64,000 nt of DNA from Austropuccinia psidii. Lineage: Eukaryota > Basidiomycota > Pucciniomycetes > Pucciniales > Sphaerophragmiaceae. A model generated the notes under the pieces. The model saw only the letters and a program-made list of their open reading frames with translations, did not search any database and had not been told where the DNA came from. Of the stretch, positions 10,723 to 22,072 are shown one piece after another (positions within the stretch are counted from its first letter, which is position 1; each line of letters begins with the position of its first letter). Location: positions 14,041,975-14,105,974 of the forward strand of contig JALGQZ010000011.1 of assembly GCA_023105745.1 (NCBI GenBank), written 5' to 3'. The translations under genes and the position numbers were made by a program.

Positions 10723-13640
10723 AAGATACTAAGCAACAACAAAACATTAACCCTCAAAAATTTCCTATACATTCCCAACCTTAAATGCAATCTCATCAGC
10801 CTTTTAGAACTATTCAAAAAAGAACTCACAGTAAAGCGAGAAGAAGATACTTTTACCCTAATGTCGCAAGGTAAAGAAATCCTGAACGGCAAAATTATAA
10901 ACAAACTGATGATTAGTTCATAAATAATTCCTACTACCCTTTTAACTGGACCCAACAGCATTCCATGGCATGAGAGACTAGGTCACCCCAGTTCGGTTGT
11001 CCTGAAACTCTTGGGTATACAAGCTGACAAGAAAGACTGCCTGATATGTGAAACAAGCAAATCCCACAAACTCCCTTTTAAACAAGTCTTTTACCCTTTA
11101 GATTGGGTGCACATGGATGTAGTAGTACCCATAACACCTCCATCAGTCTCTGGCAATTGCTACTTTCTCACCATCGTCAATCAGGAATCATCATTTAAGA
11201 TAGTAAAATTCCTCAAAAAGAAATCGGAAGTATTTGATCAATTTCATGCCACTAAGAAAGAAATGGAAAACCTTCAAAACAGGACCCTTAAACAGCTGGT
11301 AACAGACAGGGGGGTGGGTTTGTCAATAATAGCTTCAAGAAACTCACTGACGATTGCGGGTACACTCATATAATGGCACGTCCTTTAACACCTCAACACA
11401 ACAGCTTTGCCAAAAGGGCTAATCGCACAATCCTAGAGAAAACTCAATGCCTGATGAATCAAGCTAATATACCCAAAAGCTACTGGGCAGACGCAGTAAA
11501 CACTGCAGTACTACTCTCCAACCTATCTCCGACAACCTCAAGAGCCAATCAGTCTCCACATTTTCTATGGACTAATATTTCTCCTAACCTGGACAGACTC
11601 AGGACGTTTGGTTGTAGAGAAGTGATACACAATCTCAAACGCTGATACAAAAGTAAAATGAAACCTCCTGGGAAACCTGGAATACTGTTTGGCTCTGACA
11701 AAAACAACACCGCCTACCGCATTGTCCACTTGAAAGACTCAAAGGTATCAGTCACGCACCACACAACCTTCAATGAACAAGTTTTCCCAAAACTCTCAAC
11801 AACGAATGAAGACACACTTCCATTCTTAGACAAGGACATCAACGCATCTCGCTCACCTAACACTGAGACATACGCCAAAACCGTTGACACCAGAAATTTA
11901 ACCACAGCAATACAGGCTACAGACGCTGCACCTCAGGCTGATCAAACATTAGATACCACTGAAAAACCACCTCCTCCACCTCTTTGACTGAGGATCATAG
12001 GCCCATGACATCCAACACTGATAAATTCAGAGGTGGATGACCTCAACATTCTTCTGTACAAAAGAAGAACAAATTCTCTCTTAACAATCGTTAATGAAGC
12101 CCCTAATACTCATAGGGGAGCAATAAACTCAGAACACATCTCAATCTGGCAGCAAGCCATCAAGAAGTAACTCATCAATATGGCCACCCTAAAGGTATGG
12201 GATGTAGTAGAACTTCAATATGACTACAAACTTCCTGGACTACATGGGTATTCAAGATAAAGAAGAACAAATTGAACAAAACAATAAAACACAAAGCCTG
12301 ACTCTGTGCCCAAGGCTTTACTCAATCCATAGGAGTGGACTTCAACAAAACCTATGCTCCAACTGGCCGCTTGAACTCATTACGCACCTTGATCATGTTT
12401 GCATGTGTCAACAGCCTGCAGTTCCACCAAATTGACATCAAAAGTGCCTTTCTCAATGACACACTTAAATAAACTGTTTACCTAAGTATTCCACAAGGAC
12501 TTGACCTGAATAGGAAGCTCTATTGCCTCAGGCTGAAAAAAGAAATATACGGACTGCACCAGGCACCATTTTCATGGTACGAAATGCTAAAAAACTGGCT
12601 GACCTTGGTAAACTTCTCTCTTTGCATTCTGGACCCCTGCGTCTTCCATAGGCCTGGGAAAAGTCCTGTGTGGCTATATGTGCACGTCGACGACATAGCA
12701 ATCTTCAGCAACAACCCTGCCAGCTTCAAAAAAAGAAATACAGAAGGAGTTCGAAATAACGGATGTTGGACCAGCTGATCTGATGCTAGGGGTGAAAATC
12801 CACCAACTGAAAGATGGCATTAGCCTAGAACAGCAGCTTTTCACTGAGGCCTTGCTAGATCAATACGGGATGAGCAACTGCAAACCAGTGGTAACACCAT
12901 TAACGCCCAATGAACACCTCTCTCCAGCCACATCTGACAAGATACAGGGATTAAAAAAACTCAACACCAATTACAGAAGCACAATTGGCAGCATCAACTA
13001 CCTTAGCACAGAAACATGACCAGACCTATTGTGTGCTGTGATTACAATTTCAAAGTACCTTGAATCTCCAGGACTGAGGCACTAGCAGGCATTCTTGCAT
13101 GTGCTCAAGTACTTGAATGGATCGCGAAACAAAGGACTCTACTATCCTAGAAGGAAAAGCAATGGCATAACAGCCTTCAGCAATGCTTACTGGGGAAACT
13201 GCCAAGTCACTCGCCACTCAACCACGGGGTACCTAGCATGCTTTCACCGCTGCCTGATCTTGTGGAATACTTGTAAACAGCCATCCGTATCAATCCCAAC
13301 TGCAGAAGCAGAGTATAAATCTCTGTGCGACCTCACCTCAGAGATAATGTGGTTCAAGCAGTGGTGTGAAGAAGCAAGGCTGCTAACGTTAAGAGAACCA
13401 ATCCTCATATATGAGGATAATCAAGCTTCCATAAAAACCACCAATGGGGACTGCAACCTAAATAACAAGCGCCTGAAACATGTTGACATCCAACTGCACT
13501 TCATGAAGGAGGCTATTCAGTGCCAAATAGTCTGCCTATGCTACATACCCTCAGCTCACATGCTAGCCAATTTTCTAACAAAATCAGTCAATAAGGGAAT
13601 GTTAGAAAAATCCTTGCAAGAGCTTTGTCTTTTGCGACTG
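10723..13640 (+). pseudogene. Copia-2 body 1 integrase, RT and RNase H
   Basis: The order is GAG-pre-integrase (PWHERLGHPS-like, CLICETSKSHKLPF near 11040), integrase (VHMDVVVPITPPSVSG near 11110, VTDRG near 11305 with a frameshift, then QHNSFAKRANRTILEK near 11400), RT (VWDVVEL near 12200, FHQIDIKSAFLN near 12430, WLYVHVDDIAIF near 12670 with both catalytic Asp present) and RNase H (PTAEAEYKSLC near 13300, EDNQAS near 13420, LKHVDIQLHF near 13480). Several stops and frameshifts break it. Compared with body 2 it lacks about 12 nt near 11085 in the integrase zinc-finger linker. Confidence 0.85.
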
Positions 13641-13654
13641 GGTGAGAGGGGGGA
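13641..13654 (+). other. Copia-2 polypurine tract
   Basis: GGTGAGAGGGGGGA lies immediately before LTR B and would prime plus-strand synthesis. The second body has lost its own copy. Confidence 0.75.
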
Positions 13655-14261
13655 TGAGGAAATTTCCACCCAAAAGGGTTTAGGTGAGCATGGTCTCACT
13701 CCCAGTGCAAAAGCAGAAAGAGTACTTAAGACTGACTGAGCATTGTTTACTCAGCTCAGTAAATCAGAGAACCACTGTCCAGAAGTGGCAGTCCAAGATG
13801 TATAGCCATGGTCTTGATTGGCTCAAAAGGAGCTAGACTTCTACCAAGTAGAAAATGTGTCCGTACCTTCAGCCTATTGCTTTTTTACTTTGCCATCTCA
13901 TTCATTCCCTTATAATTACTTCTATTCTTTCTATTTCTTTTTTGTACCATCCTCAATCACTCTTGTTGCAACAGCAACATTAACTTTTCATCTCTTGTGT
14001 AATATTACTTAAAACTGCTCTGACCACAGGTATGAGAAACAGTTTTACTCACTAACAAGTGAAGACTCTCTAAACTGACAAAGTAATTCTTTGACTAGAT
14101 AATTTCTCCCTTGTACCACTCCTTAAAGCTTATCTTTTCTTATTTCTAAAAACGCTGTATCAAACCTCATCCGCCTTTTAGGTACATGCCCTACATCTTT
14201 TTGTTTTCATATTGCATGATTGTTAATAAACAAATACCTTTTAGTTTCTCCAATTTTTACA
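13655..14261 (+). repeat. Copia-2 LTR B (shared middle LTR)
   Basis: A 607-bp repeat, TGAGGAAATTTCC to TTTTTACA. It acts as the 3' LTR of body 1 and the 5' LTR of body 2. No target duplication flanks it, which is what recombination between LTRs predicts. Confidence 0.92.
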
Positions 14262-14279
14262 GATTTACAGTCTTGATAA
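14262..14279 (+). other. Copia-2 body 2 primer binding site
   Basis: GATTTACAGTCTTGATAA, identical to 9675-9692, directly after LTR B. Confidence 0.6.
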
Positions 14280-14317
14280 AAACGTTTCTTTCTTTAAAAG
14301 GTGGCTTGCAAGATATA

Positions 14318-14770
14318 ATGGCCAACAAAACAATAGAACTAAAAGACATATCGAATATTCCGATGCTAGATGGAACCAAGTTTGGTCCCTGGCACATGCG
14401 AATGAAGATACACCTCAGATCCAAAGACCTTGTCGACGTATGCAAAAAACCAGTACCTGGCGACGCTTCTACAACCATAGCCAATAAATGGTCAAAAGTC
14501 AGCTATGAGGTTATCAACCTAATCACAACAAGAATAACAGAAAGGGTATTCCGAGAAGTAGTCAATGCAGTAACTATTGAAAAAGCTAATCTTCTCCAGG
14601 CAAAAATTGAAGAACAATATGCTTCAAAAAGAGCAGTCAACAGAGGCCGTGTATGGATGGACTGGCAAAGGAGCTTCTACAATGGAAATCTCCAGAACTA
14701 CATCAATCTATGTAGAAAACCTATGATGGAATTCGAAGCCATAAGCGTTGTGGTCCCTGCAGAATTATTG
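14318..14770 (+). pseudogene. Copia-2 body 2 Gag, 5' part, interrupted by the CACTA-type element
   Basis: Gag starts at ATG 14318 (MANKTIELKDISNIPMLDG) and stays open for 151 codons up to the insertion at 14771. It then runs on by chance into the transposon's TIR and minisatellite, giving an accidental chimeric frame that ends at 15442. Body 1 shows the undisturbed target: the sequence reads straight from 'attattg' into 'tcttac'. The Gag frame resumes at 36105. Confidence 0.9.
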
Positions 14771-14813
14771 CACCAGGGCGAATCTCATGTCAATCGTCCG
14801 CGATTGACTTCAC
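14771..14813 (+). repeat. CACTA-type left TIR
   Basis: 43 bp, 40 identical to the inverted right end. Inside is a second inverted repeat, GTCAATCG-TCCG-CGATTGAC, so each TIR can itself fold into an 8-bp stem. Confidence 0.93.
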
Positions 14814-14890
14814 GTCAAGCAAACGTCAAGCAGGATAAAAGTCGAGCTCACGTCAAGCGAAAATCAAGCGAACGTCGAGCACACGTCACA
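14811..14890 (+). repeat. left subterminal CGTCAAG repeats
   Basis: ACGTCAAGC occurs at 14812, 14823 and 14850, with variants ATCAAGCG, ACGTCGAGC and ACGTCAC up to about 14888. The inverted right end carries similar CGTCA/CGTCAAG units (35940-36000). In CACTA elements, short subterminal repeats of this sort bind the element's own proteins. Confidence 0.6.
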
Positions 14891-15170
14891 CTCTTGTCTT
14901 ACACCAAATCCTGTGACATCCACCAATATTGGTTCCCCTGTGCCTTCAAATCAGATTCCTCACCACCTGATCATCCCGCAACCGTCCAATGGTTGGTAAA
15001 AATTACACAAGACCCGCCTGTTTGCACAAACACACATCAAAGAGGTCCTTCAGCCAGTCTTGATGTAGGCGGGGGGTTTGACTTCACCAGGTCATCCATA
15101 AAAGGACTCCGCCTGAGCGGGATTGTCGTTTTGCAGGTGACACTGGTAGAGCCCGCCACACATAACCGCG

Positions 15171-15316
15171 TGTGTGGGTGCGGGTGCGCTTGCGTGTGCA
15201 TTGGCGTGTGCGGGTGCGCTTGCGTGTGCATTGGCGTGTGCAGGTGCGCTTGCGTGTGCATTGGCGTGTGCACGTGCACTTGCGTGTGCATTGGCGTGTG
15301 CGCGTGCAGGTGTGCA
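15171..15316 (+). repeat. 30-bp minisatellite near left end
   Basis: A 30-bp GT/GC-rich unit with core TTGCGTGTGCATTGGCGTGTG repeats about 4.5 times in perfect register. Because 30 is a multiple of 3, several frames stay open on both strands; I treat those as artefacts. The core ATTGGCGTGTG also recurs in the 40-bp array at 29272-29735. The stretch 15317-15573 shows nothing else. Confidence 0.85.
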
Positions 15317-15573
15317 AGGGCTGCTTCCCCTTCCAACATGATGATGGCGCAGGTAGAAATTTTGGATGCTGTGAAAGGTGATTGTGTGGGTCATTTGATC
15401 ATTGAACTTGGCTTATTCACACTGTACCCAATGTCAAAATAGTAAGTTTTTCGTGGCAATGTGAAATAATGGGCTTTGCTTGTCACAATGGCATGTCTCT
15501 GTCACTAAATTTTGAGGCAGTTATCTCACTAGCAAAATTGCTAATGAATCTGAGAGATTTGCATTTCTGTAGA

Positions 15574-18500
15574 CTAAATTTCATGAAATAACAGCTTTAT
15601 CATTACAAGCAGTCCACATGACAGAACTTTGTTATCATTCAATCCACGGTTACCTTCTATTTCTTCTTCAGATATAATCAAGTGTCCATCATCAAAACCA
15701 ACAGCTTTATAAATATTCAGATGTGGCCAATCTGGTAAGAAATTCACATCAATCTTCAAAGTTTTTAAGATCAGAAAGTTATTCTTCAGTATGCTAGATG
15801 GCTCAGAGACTTTAAAAATGCTATTAATAATACCAAATCGTCGTGAGTTGCCCCTCAGAAAACATATCACACTGTTGCTGACATTTTTGGATTCAGTTGA
15901 AAATATATTGTTCCCAATATTAATGTTTGAAACTGGAAAATACCAAGGTAAGACAATCCTTGAAGTGGGAGGACTTGTGGGTTGCACGGTAGTGTCTAAG
16001 CTGATCCAATCAACTATTTCCCTTGTTGCATGAAAATTCTGTAAGTACTCAACCAGGCAATCATAATTTTCTTGGTCATGGCGGGATGGTTTGTTATATT
16101 TATGGTAATTGAACAGGGCAGGTGGCTGTGATTCGAAAAGCTGTTTTATTTCACATGGCACGGATGGGGATTTCAGGAGAATGGAAAGGTTGGAACATCG
16201 ACAGATATTTTGAAGTAAGGTTTTATCTATATCATCTATTCAGAGTTGCAAGAAGTTAATCTTATTCAGTTCAGGTGTTTAATCAATGTGAACATATTGA
16301 TCTTATTAACTGACGTACATATTTTGTTATTTGTTGGCATTTTTGCAAATACTCCAATCAAGCGCTCATAACCCCATGTGGCTGAGGCTTGTGTTGGGCC
16401 CCAACGTTGGAAGAGTTCGGGAATATGATCAGCAAAATGATGATTTGGTTTACTTTTCTGTTTTGGGAACAGGAGTTGATTGGAAAGGCGGAATTTTTTC
16501 CAATGCTCAGCAAATGCAGTCGCATCTCCTATTGAAACAGTCCAACTTGTGGCAATGTTGATAGCACTAATCAAATGGAATGTATTCTTGGTTAGTTCAT
16601 TTGCAAGTTCTTCTGACTGACCCATTTTTCTTTGAATGTTTGCGGATTGGTGTACATCTAATGACATCTGTTTACTGAGCATTAAAAATGGAATATAGAC
16701 CTTATATAAGAGAGCCCATTCAGCGGCTTTTAAGCTACCATGAGAGGGGGAACCCATGTTGCAAGGTACTCTTGTCCATGATGAGGGAATTATTGTCTCA
16801 GAGATGATTTGACGGAGATGCTCCAGAGCCTCACCCTTGATCTGGTGATCACTCAGTGCAGTGATATCCAATTCAGAGGGGATTTCAGAAGTGGGGATGT
16901 AATCGGCATCAAATGAAGGAATCTCCGCAGAACCACTAGATGGATGTTCCGTGTGAGGGGTGGGCATTGGGAAGTAGTGGGGAGTGGCTCATTTATTATT
17001 TTTGCTGCATCTCTTCTCAGGGAGCGGGCCTCTCTCAATGTGATTTTTTCAAGAGAGCTGTTGGAGGTCATGGAATCTGAGTCTGAACTGTTGGTGTCAT
17101 TGGATTTCCTGCGGGACCTGAGGTAAATTTTTGATTTGGACTCTGGAATGCACAATTTGAAAGTTGCATGATCCTTCAAAATTCCATATATAAAATTATG
17201 CATTATGTCAAGATTAACCATTCTGGTTTCATCCCAATACGGAAGGTCTTCTAGAATTGAATATCACACTCCATACTCAGAGAAAATTGCTTGTCTTTGT
17301 TGTGGGGTTGCCCGAAGCCATTTGGCAATGGTTGATTTATGATTTTGATATGAGCGTGTGTAGTGAAATTGAGGACCAATTTCTTCAATTTGAGCTTCGT
17401 GAATGGTGCAAAAATTACAAAAGTGGTTGCCTGAATGGGAAATAAATCCAGTAAGCTTGCGCATGGCAACCACATCCGCAATGGCTGTGAGAATGGCAAC
17501 ACGGATAAAGGATCCTGAAGGACCTGTTGAGGTGGGTGAAAAATGGTAACCTTGCCATAGCTCTTTGAGCTCGTTGATGAGTGGCATTAATAAATAATTC
17601 AATTGAAGGGAAGTTGGCGTCTTCGGACCAGGGATGATTCCTGCAACATAGACATTCTCTGGCTTCAATCTTTCACTTGGGGGGAGATTAAGACAAATAA
17701 GCATGATAGGTCCAATGCTGGCCAACCGGGTTGACTTTCCATGTGCATTAAACCAGTCCACATAAATGGAGAAGGCCAATGCACCAGGAATGGACATGAA
17801 TGGGGGGTCATGGATATTTCTAGTGCCAGTGAAGCGTCTCCAGACCAATCCATCCCAGACGTCACATTTTGGGGAATATTCGGGAGTTTGGGATTGTTGA
17901 TGTTGATGCAGAATGTCTATAATTCCAGCCCGCTGGAGAAATCTGGCAAGCCAATTTTTGAATGGTTGATAAATGAAATGTTGTGTTGGTATAAATTTTT
18001 GCTTCATGTTGGTTGTGTTTTGGGTGTGGGGTTCAAATGAATAGATGAATTTGCCTAATGATTGTGTGCAAGGGGGATCATGATCATTTGGGTCATTATG
18101 GCTTTGACAGTGGGGTTGGTCAGTTGTGACTGATTCAGTAAGGCCATTAAGAGAGAAACATTGAGGACAACTTATATAGTTTTGAATCACTGGCTCCAAT
18201 TGGAGATGTTCAAATATGGTACTCAGATCTTGAGGTATATGGAATGCAGGAATGGGGGGACCACCGGAGCTTGAGATGCTGGACTTGATCAGCAGGTTTA
18301 GGGCGGGGTTGAGAATGCGTGAAGCCCGGCGGGGTATATTATACCTTAGTGATAGAATGGTAGATATTATCATTCCAAGGTCTTGTGGAGGAAGGGTTTG
18401 ACTGCTGCTGTATGGTTTCTGTGAAATTGAATTGAGCCCCGGTGCTGTGGAGAAGGTGCTTTGGGTCAATGGTGAATAATCAGCTGGGAATATTTTATTC

Positions 18501-18715
18501 AAAAGAAATTGTGGGCACTCAGATCCTGATGCAGAAGTAGGGATGTTTGGAAGAGATTTGGGTGCAATGGTTGATTTGAGCTTTTTAATGTGCTGTTTAT
18601 ATTGGAAAGGTTTGAAGGCAACTCCAGGCCTATCACCCTCAGGGGAAGAGTGTGTTTGAGTTGAGCAGTGTTGACACATGCATATACGCATTGAGGAATA
18701 CCAGCGGGTTGTCAT
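15574..18715 (-). pseudogene. Tnp2/Plavaka-like CACTA transposase, broken
   Basis: The gene runs from ATG 18715 to a stop at 15574-15576, about 1,000 codons. It starts with a Cys-containing segment (CMCQHCSTQTH) and a second Cys cluster near 18170 (CPQC...). The Tnp2 core follows: YQPFKNWLARFLQRAG, DVWDGLVWRRF, FSIYVDWFNAHG, ICLNLPPSERLKPENVYVAG, IPGPKTPTSLQLN, GFISHSGNHFCNFC, LPYWDETRMVNLDIMHNFI. Then come SHGSLKAAEWALLYKVYIP and HFADHIPELFQRWGP, also typical of basidiomycete Tnp2 proteins. One intron (16318-16227) joins NNKI to the C-terminal exon. Two lesions are clear: a TGA at 17266-17264 just before the LPYWDETR motif, where relatives have Arg (CGA to TGA is one transition), and a frameshift near 16950-16990. 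It would cut and join the TIRs in the nucleus. Confidence 0.85.
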
Positions 18716-19076
18716 TGTTGCAGGAATTGGGAGTATGGTTGGTTTGTGTATAAATATCTATGGCTGATGTGATAGTGTTTAGGAGTGTTATTAATTGGAA
18801 AAAGAATTGAGTGATTATTTATGAAGGGGGAGATGATTTGAGCCATCTGAGAATTTTATCCCATTTGTAATGGTGCGTGAGCTGCAGCTGATGGAGTGTA
18901 ACATGTCTCATCTGGATGGCGGAATTGGTTAGGAGTTTAATTGGGTAAAATGCAATGCTGCTCAATGCTCATACATATTCTATTTTATTTACACATGGCG
19001 ATACTGCGGTTTTGACCCTTGAGGGGTGTTCCAATAGGGATGTGTCAACATTGATTTGAGGGGATTGACATTCAAA

Positions 19077-19106
19077 CCATGTACGCTGGCACGCCATCGT
19101 ACATGG
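19077..19106. repeat. intergenic palindrome P1
   Basis: A 30-bp near-perfect palindrome, arms CCATGTACG / CGTACATGG around TGGC...GCCA. It lies between the transposase and the accessory gene and is the longest member of the family P1-P6. The remainder of 18716-19675 has no gene. Confidence 0.8.
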
Positions 19107-19675
19107 CTAAACCTTATTACAGACATAACAATATAACTCTATTACATAAGGGGTTGGAGTGCAGCTAAAGTCTTGGTATTTGGTTTGAGTGCAGCAGGCT
19201 TTTAATTGGTTGGAATGTGATTTGGATTGTCTCGCCTTTCTTGAAAAGGTGATGTCTCTTTTGTGGGTAAATCCTTCATGAATATACCCCTTTACAGATG
19301 TACAATGCTGTGGAATTTCAATGCATATATTGACAGTTTGGATAATTCACAAAATGTGACAATGGGGAGGCGGAAATGCTACCAAATATGATTACTTATG
19401 GATGATGGGTCCCCTTTGAGATCAAGGAAATATTACATTATATGGTGGTAGGCCATGCCGGGTGGTTTCCAATAAAAGCGGAAGAGCTCAAGAGGAGGCA
19501 GGGAGGATTCTCCTAAAAAGAGGCTTATTGGACTTTCACGCAACACTTAGTTCCAACTATTCATAGAATTTCTCTATTCTAAATTTGAAAAGATTTCATC
19601 TCTTATCACTCTATTTTATCATAATACTGAGGTGTTTTATCTAGTTAAAAATATTACTGTACTTTTTCAGCCCTT

Positions 19676-21747
19676 ATGTCATCTTTCAAGTCACATAAAT
19701 CCCGTTCAGGTTCTGTTCATGACTCAAATAGTGAATCTAGCATAGAATATGTTCAAACACAGTCACCATTGAGTCCCAACATTCCTCTCACAACCCCTAT
19801 CGCATCCTCAATGAATGTATCAGGTCTTAACATTGATGTTGGCAATCCAAAGGCTCCAACTTCAAGCACTTGGTCGATCCCAAATATTTCCGTCACTCCA
19901 ATTCCCCCGAATCCCACTAATACAAAAACGCATGTGTCTCAGGGGCCAGAAGGCACACCTCAAATCTCATCACACGCTAATCCCCAATCAAAATTTCCAT
20001 GTGAGTTCCTCCTTAATCCCGGTCGGAATCCAGTCGCATCCCAGGATCCCTTTGGCCAAAGTAAACAGCCAACCCTCAATATTCCATCAGGATCTCAGGT
20101 TCATATGGGTGATGAAAGGCGCGTGGATGGGGGGCGACGAAAAAGACCATTGGAGAATGTAACTTGGAGTGGTCTGTCGGAGGGAAATCCAGGATTGACG
20201 CTTCATCAAAGTAAGTCATTTTAATTTCGGAGTATAACCTTTTTCACCATTTGATATGTTTGTTTCATGGGTTAGATATGGCACCTAAAGGCAAGTCAGT
20301 CCGATCTCAGGAGCCAATTGAAGATTGTGAGTGACCAGTGTTCATTAATTTTTTGATGTGTTAACTAATGATGTGCATGGCAGGTGATGAACTTTATGCA
20401 TCTTCACCTCTGGTCCATAAAGAGAAAGTCACTGGACGTCATCATCCATATGCCTCCAAACCAAGAACATCTCACGCCAGTTCATCAAGAGAAAAAATGG
20501 TGGATGATGAGGATGAGAACATGTCTCCAACTCAAATGGAAACAAATGACGAACCAAGGAGTGACAATTTCACGGCGCATGAGCATGGCACTCAGTCAAA
20601 TAATGAGTTCACCCATCCTCAAATGGGCCTTGCCCAGAGTATGCTTGAACAATCCGAGGTCAGACAGCAAAGGAACCAGGCTCGTAAAGCTCACAATGTG
20701 GCGAAACGTGCAAGCCAGAAGGAGCAACAAAAATGGCTGAAAGCAGAACTTCCAGAGAATGTCCATGGAATGAGATCAGCAGTACATGCACATTGCCTGT
20801 TCCTACTCAAAGTTAGGGATAAGGATTTTTCCTCACTACCAGCACCACCAAGCACATAAGAGCGTGAAATTTCAATTCAACTGGCTGGTCATCTCGGATA
20901 TGTCCCCGAGGATGTTTTCAATGAGCCATCAACACAGGTTCAGTCTCAGGGTTTCCAAAGCTACTGCAAAAATGAGCTCCACAAGTTAGGACTAAAGCGA
21001 TTCACTTGGGACTGGGAGAGCTCATGGCAACATCCGTTCAATGAGCTGATGTCTATGGTGTTTTACCGTACATTCTGTCTCGCACTGGTCAGCACCGAGT
21101 ATCATCATTACTGTTGGAACAAGGATCATAATAACTATGGGGTCGTGGCGGCTTTAATGGAGCGATATTTCACTTATTTGAAAAGAGAATGGAAGTCTAT
21201 TCAAAAGGATGCCAAGTATTTGGTTAAAAAGGAGGAGAATCAAAAGCTCGCGAAGATTCGTCAAAGGGTTAGTTAATGTATCTCTTCTTCATTGTGAGCA
21301 AAGACGGATGATGATCTACTTCATTATGTGCAGACCTGTGAGCGCCGTCGTGAATGGTGTGATAGGGCTAAATTTCCCATCCTAGCATCAAAATTCAATG
21401 ACCCTCGAGTATGTTCAGATACTGGGGAGGTACTGGAAAATGGCCGTCAAGTTTACCGGAAAGTGGGATTACGCTGGCGCTCCCAGTTATTTAATGAATT
21501 GGTATTAAAAATGGATTGAGACATAGAGTTTTGTAATCGCATTAAAAAAAAGGGTAAAAAAACTATTGATAGATTGCCAGAATTACGATCGACAGATGAT
21601 GGTGATATTCCGGAAGGCTTATCATTTCAGGTATTTGATCAAGATTGGCTCAAAGCTGTAGTAAGATGCAGACTAGTGCCCTCAAAATACTTTACATGCC
21701 AGTTATTAGGCCGAATGGTGATGCTCTGCAATAACTTAGTAATATAA
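19676..21747 (+). pseudogene. Ser/Pro-rich accessory protein of the CACTA-type element, two stops
   Basis: Four exons join in frame: 19676-20210, 20276-20326, 20384-21267 and 21334-21747, each intron with GT-AG ends and matching phase. The protein starts MSSFKSHKSRSGSVHDSN, is Ser/Pro/Asn-rich for about 190 residues, then has an acidic stretch (MVDDEDEN), a basic helical segment (RQQRNQARKAHNVAKRASQK) and a C-terminal part with WKSIQKDAKYLVKKEEN, TCERRREWCDRAKF and IDRLPELRSTDDGD. TAA at 20857-20859 and TGA at 21517-21519 interrupt a frame that clearly continues. I know of similar proteins repeated in rust genomes but no function. In CACTA elements a second protein often binds subterminal repeats; assigning that role here is inference. 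Confidence 0.6.
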
Positions 21748-22072
21748 ATGTATAGCACCGTTACAAATTATCATTTTGTGAATTATTTGTGCAGGTGTAA
21801 TACAATCTGAGTATGATTTCTTAAAGATGCAACAACTTGCTAAATATGTCAGAATATAGACAATATGAATTGGAATGTATCACCGTCTCCCTTAGAAATA
21901 AGACTCTATTGCTCATTTTCATTGAGGAAATATTGAAGGAGTTCGATCCAACTCATGGTGTTCATAATTGTGGACCTATGCCAGGGTGAACAAGAGTTAT
22001 CAACTTGGTCAAAAACAAACTATATAATATCAGTAAGGCTCACGCAGTTAATGATTTTTTCTTTTCTTGGAC

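Noticed and set aside
15037..15394. Overlapping long frames on both strands over the 30-bp array
   Set aside because: The unit length is a multiple of 3, so every frame without a stop in one unit stays open. Composition is repeat-driven and no start context or relatives are evident.
16944..18040. Plus-strand frames opposite the transposase
   Set aside because: Shadows of the conserved minus-strand Tnp2 coding sequence.
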